A stretch of 64,000 nt of DNA from Halorubrum sp. JWXQ-INN 858 (GCF_009806985.1 NZ_WUAX01000008.1:216012-280011), one strand, 5' to 3'; counted from the first letter of the stretch, positions 27,140 to 36,145 are shown. The notes: generated by a model from the letters alone, not told the origin. Translations and numbers: made by a program.

Positions 27140-27585
27140 CTAAAATAGCGTTATAATCAATCCAGCAAATGATGTCAGGCCATCCAATTCTTCCTCAAAC
27201 CGCAGCTTCCGCTCTTCCCAGTCTAGCCTGTCGAAATCGTCACTGTCCAATGTGTGGTATATCCTCCGTAGTACTTCCCCAGCTTTCTCTGGGTCGTCCA
27301 TATTACTCAATTTGAACATCACAAAGTCGTCTACAGCACTATCTGGGGTTGTATCAAGGACTACCCAAGCAGGGTTGTAGGCGTACTGTTCAAGGTTTAG
27401 ATTTTCATAGATTAGCTCTTTGGCGTCACCTTCTGGTCTAATATAATTCACACCATCCGGGAACGAGTCTGGATTCTTGGGTTGGATAATCCGATCTACC
27501 TCCGCTGTGTATGCGGTAGAAAATTCTCGGATCTCAACGATGTGGTAGTCGTATAGCTCGGATATCGGTAACTGTTCATTTCCAT
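27140..27585 (-). pseudogene. Protein gene of unknown function with a frameshift near its start
   Basis: An uninterrupted frame runs from a stop near 27599 to the TAA at 27140, but the only in-frame start in it is the GTG at 27451. Upstream of that GTG the frame still reads like protein (LPISELYDYHIVEIREFS). A well-placed ATG at 27585, about 28 bases after a TATA-like TCTATATTT, is in another frame and hits a stop after 29 codons. A single indel in the first few codons would restore a protein of about 148 residues. Either the gene is broken or it starts at 27451 with 103 residues. The function is unknown. Confidence 0.5.
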
Positions 27586-27746
27586 CTCGTCTTGAGTTGT
27601 CTCATTTGTTGAAATATAGAACAGCATGCCTGTATGATAGCTAGCAATTCACTTATTATTGACTCCGACAAACCAAAATACAGTATATACGATCCTATTC
27701 GGCTGAATCTTAGAATATCCCTCTAATCGTAGTTTCAACAGCTCCC

Positions 27747-27754
27747 TATTATAT
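27747..27754 (+). promoter_or_regulatory. TATA box of the 27779 gene
   Basis: TATTATAT is centred about 28 bases before the ATG at 27779; a leaderless transcript is expected. Confidence 0.5.
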
Positions 27755-27778
27755 GACCAGCACATCACCGATGACAGT

Positions 27779-28342
27779 ATGAGTAATGCTAAGATCGGAG
27801 AACAGCTTGTTGGGGCGTTTCACAAGTTGATTAACGAGTGTGAGGTAGTCAGCTATAACCAATTTTCTGAAAGGGCAGGAGATCAAATGGAAGTTGACGT
27901 ACTTGCTATTAAAACCAATGAGGGTCATCAGCAAGTCTACGTTTGTGAAGTAGTAACTCATCTAGATGGAATAAACTACGGCGGTTCCCCCTCAGATGAC
28001 TATTGGAATGAGTTTGGAAGTACGGCTTACCAAGGTACTTTAGATACAATATATCAGAAATTCATCGTCGATCACGACTATGTGACTCGCGTTTTCGATA
28101 ATGCTGATGAGTACCAATTCCAGCTTTGGTCACCGTATGTCGCTGAGGGTTACCTAACCTCTGGACTCGATCAGTTGGTTGAGCGATTCGAACAAGAATA
28201 CGGAGAAGAAATTGATCTGAAAATCAATGGAACATACACTGAAGATATTGAGAAGCTGCGATCCCGCGCAGGCCAAGAAACAAAACAGCGTGGAGAATCA
28301 GCATATCGCCTTCTCCAAATTTTAGAGCATATGCGACGTTGA
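27779..28342 (+). CDS. Protein of unknown function, possible degenerate PD-(D/E)xK-like fold
   Basis: 187 residues, soluble and acidic. The segment MEVDVLAIKTNEGHQQVYVCEVVTH has the layout of a restriction-endonuclease-like core: an acidic residue before a strand, a hairpin, then E-x-V/T on the next strand. The canonical Lys of ExK is absent, so activity is doubtful. The second half is helical with QETKQRGESAYRLLQILE. It lies directly upstream of the RM operon, so a restriction accessory role is conceivable. Proteins with a similar CEVxTHL motif are, to my memory, common in haloarchaea without assigned function. Confidence 0.55.
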   Translation: MSNAKIGEQLVGAFHKLINECEVVSYNQFSERAGDQMEVDVLAIKTNEGHQQVYVCEVVTHLDGINYGGSPSDDYWNEFGSTAYQGTLDTIYQKFIVDHDYVTRVFDNADEYQFQLWSPYVAEGYLTSGLDQLVERFEQEYGEEIDLKINGTYTEDIEKLRSRAGQETKQRGESAYRLLQILEHMRR

Positions 28343-28587
28343 GCATTCTACCCTACGAAATAACGCTAAACGTTTCGTACCGGGTTTCCCCCTATATAAA
28401 GAAGGTAACTTACGTACGGCCTATACGATAACGGTCGTTTTCGTTCGCTTTGGCCGACCCAGACTAAATTGCGAGTACTGAAGATGTGGAAGGTGCAGCA
28501 GATCGTCTCCGCGACCGGCTCCGTCAGTTTGAGTAAGTTCGTGACTCTGCCGGAACGCTTAACAGAGTTTCATCAATACCATATCCT
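28343..28587. other. Leader region of the RM operon with promoter motifs and a possible gene remnant
   Basis: No intact gene. A strong TATA box, TATATAAA (28393-28400), has no gene at the expected distance. A GC-richer segment contains a frame ending at TAA 28534-28536 that reads like the 3' end of a protein (EDVEGAADRLRDRLRQFE). GCTTAACAG near 28556-28564 lies about 28 bases before the hsdM ATG and is the likelier hsdM promoter. Confidence 0.45.
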
Positions 28588-30174
28588 ATGTCAGTTACGG
28601 GAGATTCTAATGGTGAGCTTGAGAAGAAGCTCTGGGAAACTGCTGAAAAGCTGAGAGGGCCTGTTGATCCTTCTGAGTACAAGGATTTCGCACTCGGGCT
28701 TCTGTTCCTAAAGAGTATGTCTGACTCTTTTGAGGCCCGTAGGAAAGAGCTTGAAGAGAGGACCCGTGACGAGGACTCCCGCTACTATACTGAAGACGAG
28801 AAGGAACGAGAATATATTCTGACTGACAAGGATGAGTACAAGCGCGAGAACGTATTCTACCTCCCTGAGGAGACCCGCTGGCAGTACTTTGTCGACAATG
28901 CGACTGACCCTCAGATCGGAAAGAAAATTGACGATGCGATGCGTGACATAGAAGATGAGAACCCGCGGCTCAAAGGAATTCTACCGAAAGGATACTCCCG
29001 TTCCTCGCTGTCGGATAACTCATCTGATGCACTTGAAGGCCTGATCAACCTCTTTGCTGACCTGGAAATGGAAGCAGGCAACGGAGATGGAGATGAGGAC
29101 ATCTTCGGCCGTATCTACGAATACTTCATCAAGCAGTTCGCGATGGAAGGAGGCCAGAAAGGAGGAGAATTCTACACACCAAAAAGCGTCGTCGAACTAA
29201 TGGTCGAAATCCTAGAGCCGTACGAAGGCCGCATCTTCGACCCATTCAGCGGCTCAGGCGGAATGTTCGTACAAAGCCAGAAATTCATCGAGAGTCACGG
29301 AGGCGATACTGACAAAATCTCGATCTATGGCCAGGAGATCAAGGAGAGCACCCTCCAAATTTCCAAGATGAACCTCTACCTCCGGGGGCTGGACGGTAAT
29401 ATCAAGCAGGGTGATAGTATCCTCAATGATCAACACAAAGGCCTCGAAGCAGATTTTATTATTACAAATCCTCCGTTCAATATGAAAGAATGGGGGAAAG
29501 ACTCGATCGCAGATGATGACCCGCGTTTTAACTATGGAGTACCCCCAGCAACTAAGCAAGGTGGAAATTATGCGTTCATCCAGCATATGATTAGCCATCT
29601 TGATGATAGCGGAATGGCTGCGACGGTTATGGCAAATGGGGCGATGTCTGTCCAGGGTAAAGAGGGAGAAATTAGGCAGAATATCATTGAAGACGATCTG
29701 TTTGACGCTGTTATCGCGCTCCCCAAGGAATTGTTCTTTACCACAGGGATACCAGCGTGTATTTTTATTTTGAGTAAAGGCAAAGATTCAGATAAATACC
29801 GTGATAGAGGCGATGAAACGCTATTTATCGATGCCAAGGAACAATATGAGAGCATTAATCGGTCGCAAAATATTCTCACTGAACAGCATATTTCTAAAAT
29901 TGTTGAAAAGGTTAGAGCATACCGAGGAGAGGATAAAGCAGCCGAATACGAGGATGAGGTTGGATTCTGTAAGATAGCTAAGACTGAAGACATCGCAAAT
30001 AATCGGTATATCATCACACCTGGCAGATACGTTGGAGTAAAAGAACAGGAAGGTGATGATGTGCCTTTTGAAGCTAAGATGGAAAAATTATCTGCGGATC
30101 TCAGAGAGAACTTCCAGAAATCAAACGAACTTCAGGAACAGATTGAGGATAACCTAGAGGTGCTAGGATTTTGA
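28588..30174 (+). CDS. hsdM: Type I restriction-modification system, DNA methyltransferase subunit
   Basis: A 528-residue N6-adenine methyltransferase. An N-terminal helical HsdM domain comes first (KLWETAEKLRGPVDPSEYKDFALGLLFLK). AdoMet-binding motif I is DPFSGSGGMF near residue 217; the catalytic motif IV is NPPFNM near residue 293, with KGGEFYTPKSVVELMV ahead of motif I. It forms M2S with HsdS to methylate, and R2M2S with HsdR to cut unmethylated DNA. The stop overlaps the TTG start of hsdS. All catalytic motifs are intact. Base composition is intermediate between host and the AT-rich hsdS. Confidence 0.96.
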   Translation: MSVTGDSNGELEKKLWETAEKLRGPVDPSEYKDFALGLLFLKSMSDSFEARRKELEERTRDEDSRYYTEDEKEREYILTDKDEYKRENVFYLPEETRWQYFVDNATDPQIGKKIDDAMRDIEDENPRLKGILPKGYSRSSLSDNSSDALEGLINLFADLEMEAGNGDGDEDIFGRIYEYFIKQFAMEGGQKGGEFYTPKSVVELMVEILEPYEGRIFDPFSGSGGMFVQSQKFIESHGGDTDKISIYGQEIKESTLQISKMNLYLRGLDGNIKQGDSILNDQHKGLEADFIITNPPFNMKEWGKDSIADDDPRFNYGVPPATKQGGNYAFIQHMISHLDDSGMAATVMANGAMSVQGKEGEIRQNIIEDDLFDAVIALPKELFFTTGIPACIFILSKGKDSDKYRDRGDETLFIDAKEQYESINRSQNILTEQHISKIVEKVRAYRGEDKAAEYEDEVGFCKIAKTEDIANNRYIITPGRYVGVKEQEGDDVPFEAKMEKLSADLRENFQKSNELQEQIEDNLEVLGF

Positions 30175-31475
30175 ACCCGGAACAACAATCCTTAGATGAT
30201 CTGTCTGGGGAATCAGAATTTCATTCCCAGGAGAATGTTAAATTAGAGGACGTTTGTGAATTTATGATGAGAGGTAAACATCCAGATTATGTGGATTCCA
30301 GCAATATTCGTGTTCTAAACCAAAAAGCTTTAAGATGGGATGAAATAAACGAAGAGCACCTAAAATTCCATAATCCCAACACAGATATGTTTAAAAATAG
30401 GTTTTTATCAAAGGGAGATATTGTAATTAATTCTACTGGTGTCGGTACCCTGGGCAGAGTGTATCTCTTTAGAGAAGACCCAGAAAAAATCTTTGCAGAC
30501 TCACACATAACGATACTACGAACAAATGAAAATGTAATAATTCCGGAGTATCTATATTATCTCCTTAGATCCCCCCATTATCAAGATGAAATTCAAAATA
30601 TCGCTGTGGGAAGTACTGGGCAAATAGAACTTAATAAGAGAGCGCTAGCCAAATTAGAAATCTCATTCCCTCCGGTAGAGATTCAGAAACGAATAATTGA
30701 CTATTTAGGTCCCATAGATGAGAAAATGGGTATAAATAAGAAAATAAATACAAATCTGGGAGAAATTGTTCAACATCAATTCAAACGTAGATTTGTAGAT
30801 TATGAGCCATATGATGTGTTCAAAGACTCTGAAAAAGGCAAAATTCCTTCTGATTTTCGCGTTGGAAAGTTGCCTGAATTAATGGAAATAGTTCTTGGAG
30901 GAACGCCTAAGTCAGATGTTGAAGAATACTATGGTGGAGATATTCTATGGGCGAAAGCAAAAGACGTATCACAGGAAAAAGACCCATTCGTTTCATCTAC
31001 AGAAAAAGCAATAACTGAAAAGGGATTAAGTGAAAGCTCAGCAGAACTAATTCCAGAAGGGACTACAATAATTACAGCTAGAGGAACTGTGGGAGAAATA
31101 GCATTAACGCCAGTTGAGATGACAACTAATCAGACCTGCTATGGATTAGTACCACAGAATAGAAAAGATAAATACTTCTTATACTTCCTTGTCGAATCTC
31201 ATATAAGAAGGCTACGTAGCCGTACGCATGGTACTGTATTTGATACAATAAACATGAATACACTACGAGAACAAGAAGTTGTAATACCTCCCGAAGAAGA
31301 ACGGTTCGAATTCAATAGTAATGTGGAGCCAACGTTGGAACTAATTAAACAAAATCAGGAAGAGAGTAAATCACTCCGGCAGCTTAGGGATACACTTCTT
31401 CCTAAGTTGATGTCGGGTGAAATAAGAGTGGATGATATTAAGTTGGATGAGTTAGAGGTTGATAGTAAGGTCTAA
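30171..31475 (+). CDS. hsdS: Type I restriction-modification system, specificity subunit
   Basis: A 434-residue protein with two target-recognition domains. The first covers about residues 20-175 and is followed by the central conserved region (PPVEIQKRIIDYLGPIDEKMGINKKI). The second covers about 225-370 (LPELMEIVLGGTPKSDVEEYYGGDILWAKAKDVS) and is followed by the distal conserved region (PPEEERFEFNSNVEPTLELI, LRDTLLPKLMSGEIRV). Each domain reads half of a bipartite DNA site. The start is TTG overlapping the hsdM stop (TTGA). The gene is markedly more AT-rich than hsdM and hsdR, suggesting a separate origin or faster exchange. Confidence 0.93.
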   Translation: MNPEQQSLDDLSGESEFHSQENVKLEDVCEFMMRGKHPDYVDSSNIRVLNQKALRWDEINEEHLKFHNPNTDMFKNRFLSKGDIVINSTGVGTLGRVYLFREDPEKIFADSHITILRTNENVIIPEYLYYLLRSPHYQDEIQNIAVGSTGQIELNKRALAKLEISFPPVEIQKRIIDYLGPIDEKMGINKKINTNLGEIVQHQFKRRFVDYEPYDVFKDSEKGKIPSDFRVGKLPELMEIVLGGTPKSDVEEYYGGDILWAKAKDVSQEKDPFVSSTEKAITEKGLSESSAELIPEGTTIITARGTVGEIALTPVEMTTNQTCYGLVPQNRKDKYFLYFLVESHIRRLRSRTHGTVFDTINMNTLREQEVVIPPEEERFEFNSNVEPTLELIKQNQEESKSLRQLRDTLLPKLMSGEIRVDDIKLDELEVDSKV

Positions 31476-31481
31476 TTCGTC

Positions 31482-34472
31482 ATGTCTATGAATGAGATGG
31501 AGTTGTCGGAAAAGCCCGCATTACAAACTTTCCAGGATATTGGATACGAGTATAGGCCCGGTTCTGAGTTGGGGCCTAATGACGGGGATCCGGAGCGAGA
31601 GTCTTTGTCTGATGTCGTGCTGCGTGGCCGCCTCGGACGAAAACTGCGAGAGTTCAATCCAACTGTACCGGATGAAGCGATTGAGGATGCGATTTCGCAG
31701 CTGCTCGGGTACAACTCCACTCAATTATTGAAGAATAACAAGAATTTCCATGAGAATCTGGTTAACGGTGTAAAGGTTGAGTATGAGATTGACGGTGAGC
31801 CTCGGGGTGATTTTGTCGACGTCTTCAATTTTGATGAGCCGGAAGAGAACAATTTTCTAGTTTCTAATCAGTTCGTGGTCCAGACTGGGGAAGGTCCACA
31901 GAGAATACCTGATGTGGTCGTGTTTGTGAATGGTCTCCCAATCGGACTTTTGGAGATGAAGGATCCGACGAATCCGCAGGCCTCGATGGGAAATGCGTAT
32001 AAGCAGGTCACTAATCGATACGTGACTGACATTCCGAACTTGTTCCATTATAATGAGCTGATCGGAATCTTAGATATGAACAATGCCTATCTTGGCTGCC
32101 TTTCTGCGGGTTGGGAGTGGTACTCTCCTTGGAGATATATTGATGAGGAGACGGACGCTACTGGTGAGTTGCCGCCTGCCGAGGTTTTGATTCGAGGTGC
32201 TTTCGATAAGAAGCGGGTCCTGGATTTAATAAAGAATTTTATTGTGTATTCTGATGATGATGGGAAGCTGAGTAAGAAGTTGGCAGCGTATCATCAGTTT
32301 TACGCGGTTAATAGTGCTGTTGAGAGCAGTAGAAGTGTTGTGCCGGATCCGGATAAGAATCGTATTGGTTTGGTCTGGCACACGCAGGGTTCGGGTAAGT
32401 CTTTGTCTATGGTTTTCTATGCGAAGAAGATCAAGCAGGAGAGTTCGATGAAGAATCCGACTCTCGTATTTTTGACTGATCGGAACGATCTTGATGATCA
32501 GTTGTACCGAGAGTTCAGGAAGCATGGTTTGGATGCTGAGTGGGCGGATAGCGACAACCGTGTTCAGCTGCGTGACCGATTAGACCGGGAAGCAGGTGGG
32601 ATTATTTTTGCGACGATCCAGAAGTTCCAGACCACGGATGAGGAAGTAGAGTACCCGGAGGTCAACGACCGAGATAACGTGATTGTTGTTGCAGACGAAG
32701 CACATAGAACGCAATACAGCACTTTAGCAACGAATGTTCGTCAAGGCTTGCCGAATGCTTCTCACCTCGGATTTACTGCTACCCCGATTCAGAAGGAGGA
32801 CCGGTCGACGATCAATACATTCGGAGGTTACGTCAGTCAGTATACTATCAAAGAGTCTGAAAAGGACGGCTCGACTGTCCCGATCTACTATGAGAGTCGG
32901 TTAGCCAAGCTACAGGTAAACGATCCTGAGATTGAGGATCGGTTTAACGAGTTGATGGAGTCTAAGTCGGATGACTTGAAGCAGGAGATGAAGCGGAAGT
33001 GGACTCAGCTCCGCCGTGTTATCGAGAATAGCGATGAACGGACGGAGATGATCGCGAAGGATATTGTTGAGCACTACAATAATCGTGAGCTTGAGGGTAA
33101 GGCGATGGTGGTTGCGATTAGCCGTCAGGCCGCTGTGAATCTCGCTGATAAGATCCGCGAAGTACCGGGAGCACCGGAAACCAGGGTAGTGATTTCTGGT
33201 CAAGAAGACTTTATTGATGACCCGATTTCAAACGAGGAACTAAAACGCCGGTTCAAGGACCCTGATGACCCGTTCGAGATCGCAGTTGTCTGCGACAAAT
33301 GGTTGACCGGGTTTGATGCTCCGCATCTTCACACACTGTATGTCGATAAGCCGATGAAGAATCATAACCTGCTTCAGGCGATCGGCAGGGTCAACCGAGT
33401 ATACAAGGACAAGCCGGGAGGTCTGGTCGTCGATTACATCGGTATCAGTGAGCGTCTGAAGGAGGCCTTAGACAAGTATACCTCTGAGATCCGGGATGAT
33501 GCTATGCTGGATATTGAGGAGGCTGTCGAAGTGATGAAGGAGAAACATCAGGAGGTGGCCAATTTCTTCTCTGAGGTTGATTATAGTGATTGGCCTCATC
33601 TGGGTCAGATGGAGCGGCAACGCTTGTTGTATAAGGCGCAGAATGAGGTTTTAATCACTGAGAAGCGGGAAGAAGACTTTCGGGAGTCGATGAAAGGTCT
33701 GAAGAAGGCTCACGCATTGGTTTCTCCGAATCCGGCTGCTAGTGAGATTCGTGCTAATTTAGCGTTTTTCGAAGCAGTCCTTGGGGCGATCAATAGTATC
33801 GATAATTCAGGTAATCCTGATGAGATTGAGGATTTGGATTCTGCGATGAAGGAGTTAGTGGCTGAAGGTGTGGGGATTGAAGATTTGGTTGAGGTGACTG
33901 GTTTTGATAAGTGGGAGAAGGAGAAGCCGATTCTGAGTGATGAGTTCCTTCAGGATGTGGAGAAAGTCGAGTTTGAGAACTTGCAGGTGAAGATGCTTCG
34001 TCAGTTGCTGGAGAATGAGATCTCTACTAGGAAGAAGGGCAATTTGGCGAAGTATGAATCCTTTGAGGAGGAGTTAGAGGAGACGATTGAGAGTTACAAT
34101 GAGGGCTTTTTGACCACGCAACAGGTGATCACTGAGCTTCGGGATTACGCTGATGAGATTCAGGAGACTGATGATCGGCAGGATGAGTTAGGTCTTAGTG
34201 ATGAGGAGCTAGCGTTCTTTGATGCTATTTCGTCGAATACGGATAGTGAGCTTGATGAGGATAAGTTGAAGACGATTGCTCAGGAGTTGAAGCAGAATTT
34301 GAAGGATAAAGTTGAGTTAGACTGGACGAATCGCGATAAGATTCGTGCGGAGATCAAGACCGAAGTGAAGGCTGTTCTGCGAAGTAATGGTCTAAGCCTG
34401 TACAAGCACGAGGAACTTGTCGATCCGATTGTAGCCCAGGCAGAAGCATTCTATGGCGGTGCCGCAGCTTAG
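31482..34472 (+). CDS. hsdR: Type I restriction-modification system, restriction/translocation subunit
   Basis: A 996-residue protein. The N-terminal nuclease domain has PD...ExK as IPDVVVFVNGLPIGLLEMK (about residues 141-160). A superfamily 2 motor follows: Walker A HTQGSGKSLSMVFYAKK near residue 303, DEAH in VVADEAHRTQYS near 406, and motif VI region QAIGRVNRVYKDKPGGL. The C-terminal helical domain that contacts the methylase is long and acidic. It translocates and cleaves unmodified DNA far from the target. The first ATG follows hsdS by six bases; a second ATG two codons later is possible. The system looks complete and functional. Confidence 0.95.
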   Translation: MSMNEMELSEKPALQTFQDIGYEYRPGSELGPNDGDPERESLSDVVLRGRLGRKLREFNPTVPDEAIEDAISQLLGYNSTQLLKNNKNFHENLVNGVKVEYEIDGEPRGDFVDVFNFDEPEENNFLVSNQFVVQTGEGPQRIPDVVVFVNGLPIGLLEMKDPTNPQASMGNAYKQVTNRYVTDIPNLFHYNELIGILDMNNAYLGCLSAGWEWYSPWRYIDEETDATGELPPAEVLIRGAFDKKRVLDLIKNFIVYSDDDGKLSKKLAAYHQFYAVNSAVESSRSVVPDPDKNRIGLVWHTQGSGKSLSMVFYAKKIKQESSMKNPTLVFLTDRNDLDDQLYREFRKHGLDAEWADSDNRVQLRDRLDREAGGIIFATIQKFQTTDEEVEYPEVNDRDNVIVVADEAHRTQYSTLATNVRQGLPNASHLGFTATPIQKEDRSTINTFGGYVSQYTIKESEKDGSTVPIYYESRLAKLQVNDPEIEDRFNELMESKSDDLKQEMKRKWTQLRRVIENSDERTEMIAKDIVEHYNNRELEGKAMVVAISRQAAVNLADKIREVPGAPETRVVISGQEDFIDDPISNEELKRRFKDPDDPFEIAVVCDKWLTGFDAPHLHTLYVDKPMKNHNLLQAIGRVNRVYKDKPGGLVVDYIGISERLKEALDKYTSEIRDDAMLDIEEAVEVMKEKHQEVANFFSEVDYSDWPHLGQMERQRLLYKAQNEVLITEKREEDFRESMKGLKKAHALVSPNPAASEIRANLAFFEAVLGAINSIDNSGNPDEIEDLDSAMKELVAEGVGIEDLVEVTGFDKWEKEKPILSDEFLQDVEKVEFENLQVKMLRQLLENEISTRKKGNLAKYESFEEELEETIESYNEGFLTTQQVITELRDYADEIQETDDRQDELGLSDEELAFFDAISSNTDSELDEDKLKTIAQELKQNLKDKVELDWTNRDKIRAEIKTEVKAVLRSNGLSLYKHEELVDPIVAQAEAFYGGAAA

Positions 34473-34641
34473 CTAAATACGCCATTCGAGTCGCTGCTTA
34501 TTGCTGTATTCGCTCCATCATATCGGATGATAGTGTGACGATCTCACACTGGTAGTTTACAACCGTATCTAGCCCCTCGGCAAGGTAGGGTCATAGCAAA
34601 CATTTGTGATAGAAACCTGTCTCGAATACTCTACTACACAA

Positions 34642-34953
34642 TCAGAGAAATTCGACGAGTTCTATTCCTATCTTTGTAGCTCCATACAGCCGATACTGCT
34701 CACGCTCTGGAGTTAGTACCTGTACTAGTGCTGGATATTCCCCTTCGGGTCCTCCATGCTGTAGCTGCTTCAAATGATACCGCACTGTTTCGAGCTCAAC
34801 TCCCCACTCGTCAGCAAAGTCGTTCGTGTTCTTCGGAGCCTCAGACAACGTAGTGAGGACATCCACGCGCCGATCAGACGCCTTCACCCAAGCAAGCAGC
34901 TCGTACTTCTCCGGATCGTCCCACTCGTACACTGGAAGCGACGGTTCGGTCAT
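34642..34953 (-). CDS. Winged-helix DNA-binding protein (ArsR-like)
   Basis: 103 residues. The core WVKASDRRVDVLTTLSEAPKNTNDFADEWGVELETVRYHLKQLQ is an ArsR-type helix-turn-helix; a wing follows (PEREQYRLYGATKIGIELVEFL). No metal-binding cysteines are present. The ATG at 34953 is preferred because the TATA-like GATATAG at 35009-35015 lies only about ten bases from the alternative start at 35001. It is likely a local regulator of the RM operon or of the right-end module. Confidence 0.72.
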   Translation of the reverse strand: MTEPSLPVYEWDDPEKYELLAWVKASDRRVDVLTTLSEAPKNTNDFADEWGVELETVRYHLKQLQHGGPEGEYPALVQVLTPEREQYRLYGATKIGIELVEFL

Positions 34954-35033
34954 AGCATCCGCATGGGACGGTAGACGAAAAGCGGATGGGATGCCAGCCA
35001 TAACTCACTCTATATCTTCGCCTAGAAGCGGCC

Positions 35034-35046
35034 AGAAAGCCGCCTA
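35034..35046 (+). repeat. Short repeat shared with the near side of the RM region (copy 2)
   Basis: AGAAAGCCGCCTA, identical to 24175-24187 and in the same orientation. It is a possible boundary of an exchangeable cargo block. Confidence 0.5.
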
Positions 35047-35345
35047 AAACGGGCCTGCATATTCATCTATCATGCCTACGGTATTCAGGGAAAAGCCCGT
35101 GTGAACGTTTCTAGCGTGGTAGGTGAAAAACTCCCAACGGGGGGTAGTGGTAGTGAGGTGAATATGCCTGTACAAGGGTAGTTTCTCGATAGTCTTTCGC
35201 GTAATCCATCTTTAGATCTTCGATATTCACCGATCCCCTATTACTCAGATCTAGATATTGACGATCTTCGATATAGTAACGATCTTGCTGATCAAATTCT
35301 CATATATACTGCTTCGGTCCTTTATTGCATAGTATTTTTACCGAA

Positions 35346-35376
35346 ATATTATATAGATAGGGGGACTACTATCCCC
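35346..35376 (+). promoter_or_regulatory. Promoter with overlapping inverted-repeat operator
   Basis: The TATA element ATATTATATA (35346-35355) is about 29 bases before the ATG at 35380. GGGGA-CTACTA-TCCCC (35361-35376) is a perfect 5-bp-arm inverted repeat between TATA box and start codon, well placed for a repressor that blocks initiation. Confidence 0.5.
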
Positions 35377-35379
35377 TGT

Positions 35380-35781
35380 ATGCCACCGAATACGGCCGAC
35401 AACGATAGTAGAGAACAGGCAGAGCTGAATAATGTCGAAGTCGTCGAAGATTCGCCCAACGTGAGCAAGGAGATGGAGGCTCTCTCGACGTTTACCGAAA
35501 CGGAAGGACCGTTCTCGTACAAGCTTCTCCCAGTGATCAAAGGAGGAAGCACAAACTGGCGGATCATCGTGTACATGACCGGCGTTCAGGGTCCGGTTTA
35601 CGAGTCAGATCAGCGTGTCACCGATGATGCTGCAGACGAACTTGGGATGAGTCGAAAGCTTCAGGATCGGCTCAACAACGCTCTCGAACACGCCAACAAC
35701 GAACTCGAGATCCCCCCCGGTCTCGGGGATCAGAAGCGGCAGAAGCGGTCGCTCCACGAGCTCGAAGTCATGATGGAGTAG
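35380..35781 (+). CDS. Protein of unknown function, first gene of the right-end module
   Basis: 133 residues, acidic, with a probable disordered N terminus and a compact core with beta-like segments (FSYKLLPVIKGGSTNWRIIV) followed by helices (MSRKLQDRLNNALEHANNEL). There are no cysteines, membrane segments or known motifs. Codon use is closer to the host than to hsdS. The next gene starts five bases after its stop, so the two form an operon behind the inverted-repeat promoter. Confidence 0.6.
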   Translation: MPPNTADNDSREQAELNNVEVVEDSPNVSKEMEALSTFTETEGPFSYKLLPVIKGGSTNWRIIVYMTGVQGPVYESDQRVTDDAADELGMSRKLQDRLNNALEHANNELEIPPGLGDQKRQKRSLHELEVMME

Positions 35782-35785
35782 AGTG

Positions 35786-36064
35786 ATGGATAACGATCAG
35801 AGAGAGGAACTATACGAATCCCTTGAGCAGAGGGATTTTGAGGAAGTTCTAGAGCAATATCACGGCTCGACTGGGGATCCGATCCATCGCGATGTGACAC
35901 AGTTCGGAGAACAGATCCTGAATCGGATCAATAATAGACGGATCGGCCAGTTTCAGGAACCACTCAACCTCTCCCCAGCGATGGTGGGTTATCTCGCTCT
36001 AATGTACGAGAGTGAAACGGGAAGCCCTCCAAAAGAGGGACTCATCAAAAATAGAACTAACTGA
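35786..36064 (+). CDS. Small protein of unknown function
   Basis: 92 residues, helical and charged (DNDQREELYESLEQRDFEEVLEQYHG), with no known motif. The ATG at 35786 is preferred over an adjacent GTG at 35783. It is co-transcribed with the preceding gene and followed by a strong inverted repeat that may end the transcript. The role is unknown. Confidence 0.55.
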   Translation: MDNDQREELYESLEQRDFEEVLEQYHGSTGDPIHRDVTQFGEQILNRINNRRIGQFQEPLNLSPAMVGYLALMYESETGSPPKEGLIKNRTN

Positions 36065-36092
36065 TACAGAGATACGATACGCACAAAAGTCG

Positions 36093-36126
36093 GGGAAGGA
36101 ACCCCCAAAGCCATGTGTTCCTTCCC
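36093..36126. terminator. Stem-loop downstream of the two-gene operon
   Basis: GGGAAGGAAC and GTTCCTTCCC are perfect 10-bp arms around a 14-base loop. It lies 28 bases after the stop at 36064. Terminator, RNA-processing site or operator are all possible; no T-run follows, so an intrinsic archaeal terminator is not assured. Confidence 0.4.
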
Positions 36127-36145
36127 GCCGTACTGGCAAAAAGGT

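Larger units (their letters stand above)
34954..35379. other. Long gene-free regulatory interval inside the island
   Basis: 426 bases with no convincing gene. It contains the promoter of the 34953 gene, copy 2 of the 13-bp repeat (35034-35046), an inverted pair GCATATTCA/TGAATATGC (35057-35065 and 35159-35167) about 95 bases apart, two ATCTTCGATAT motifs (35216-35226 and 35263-35273) and the operator-promoter of the 35380 gene. It could hold a non-coding RNA or replication iterons; neither is shown. Confidence 0.45.
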
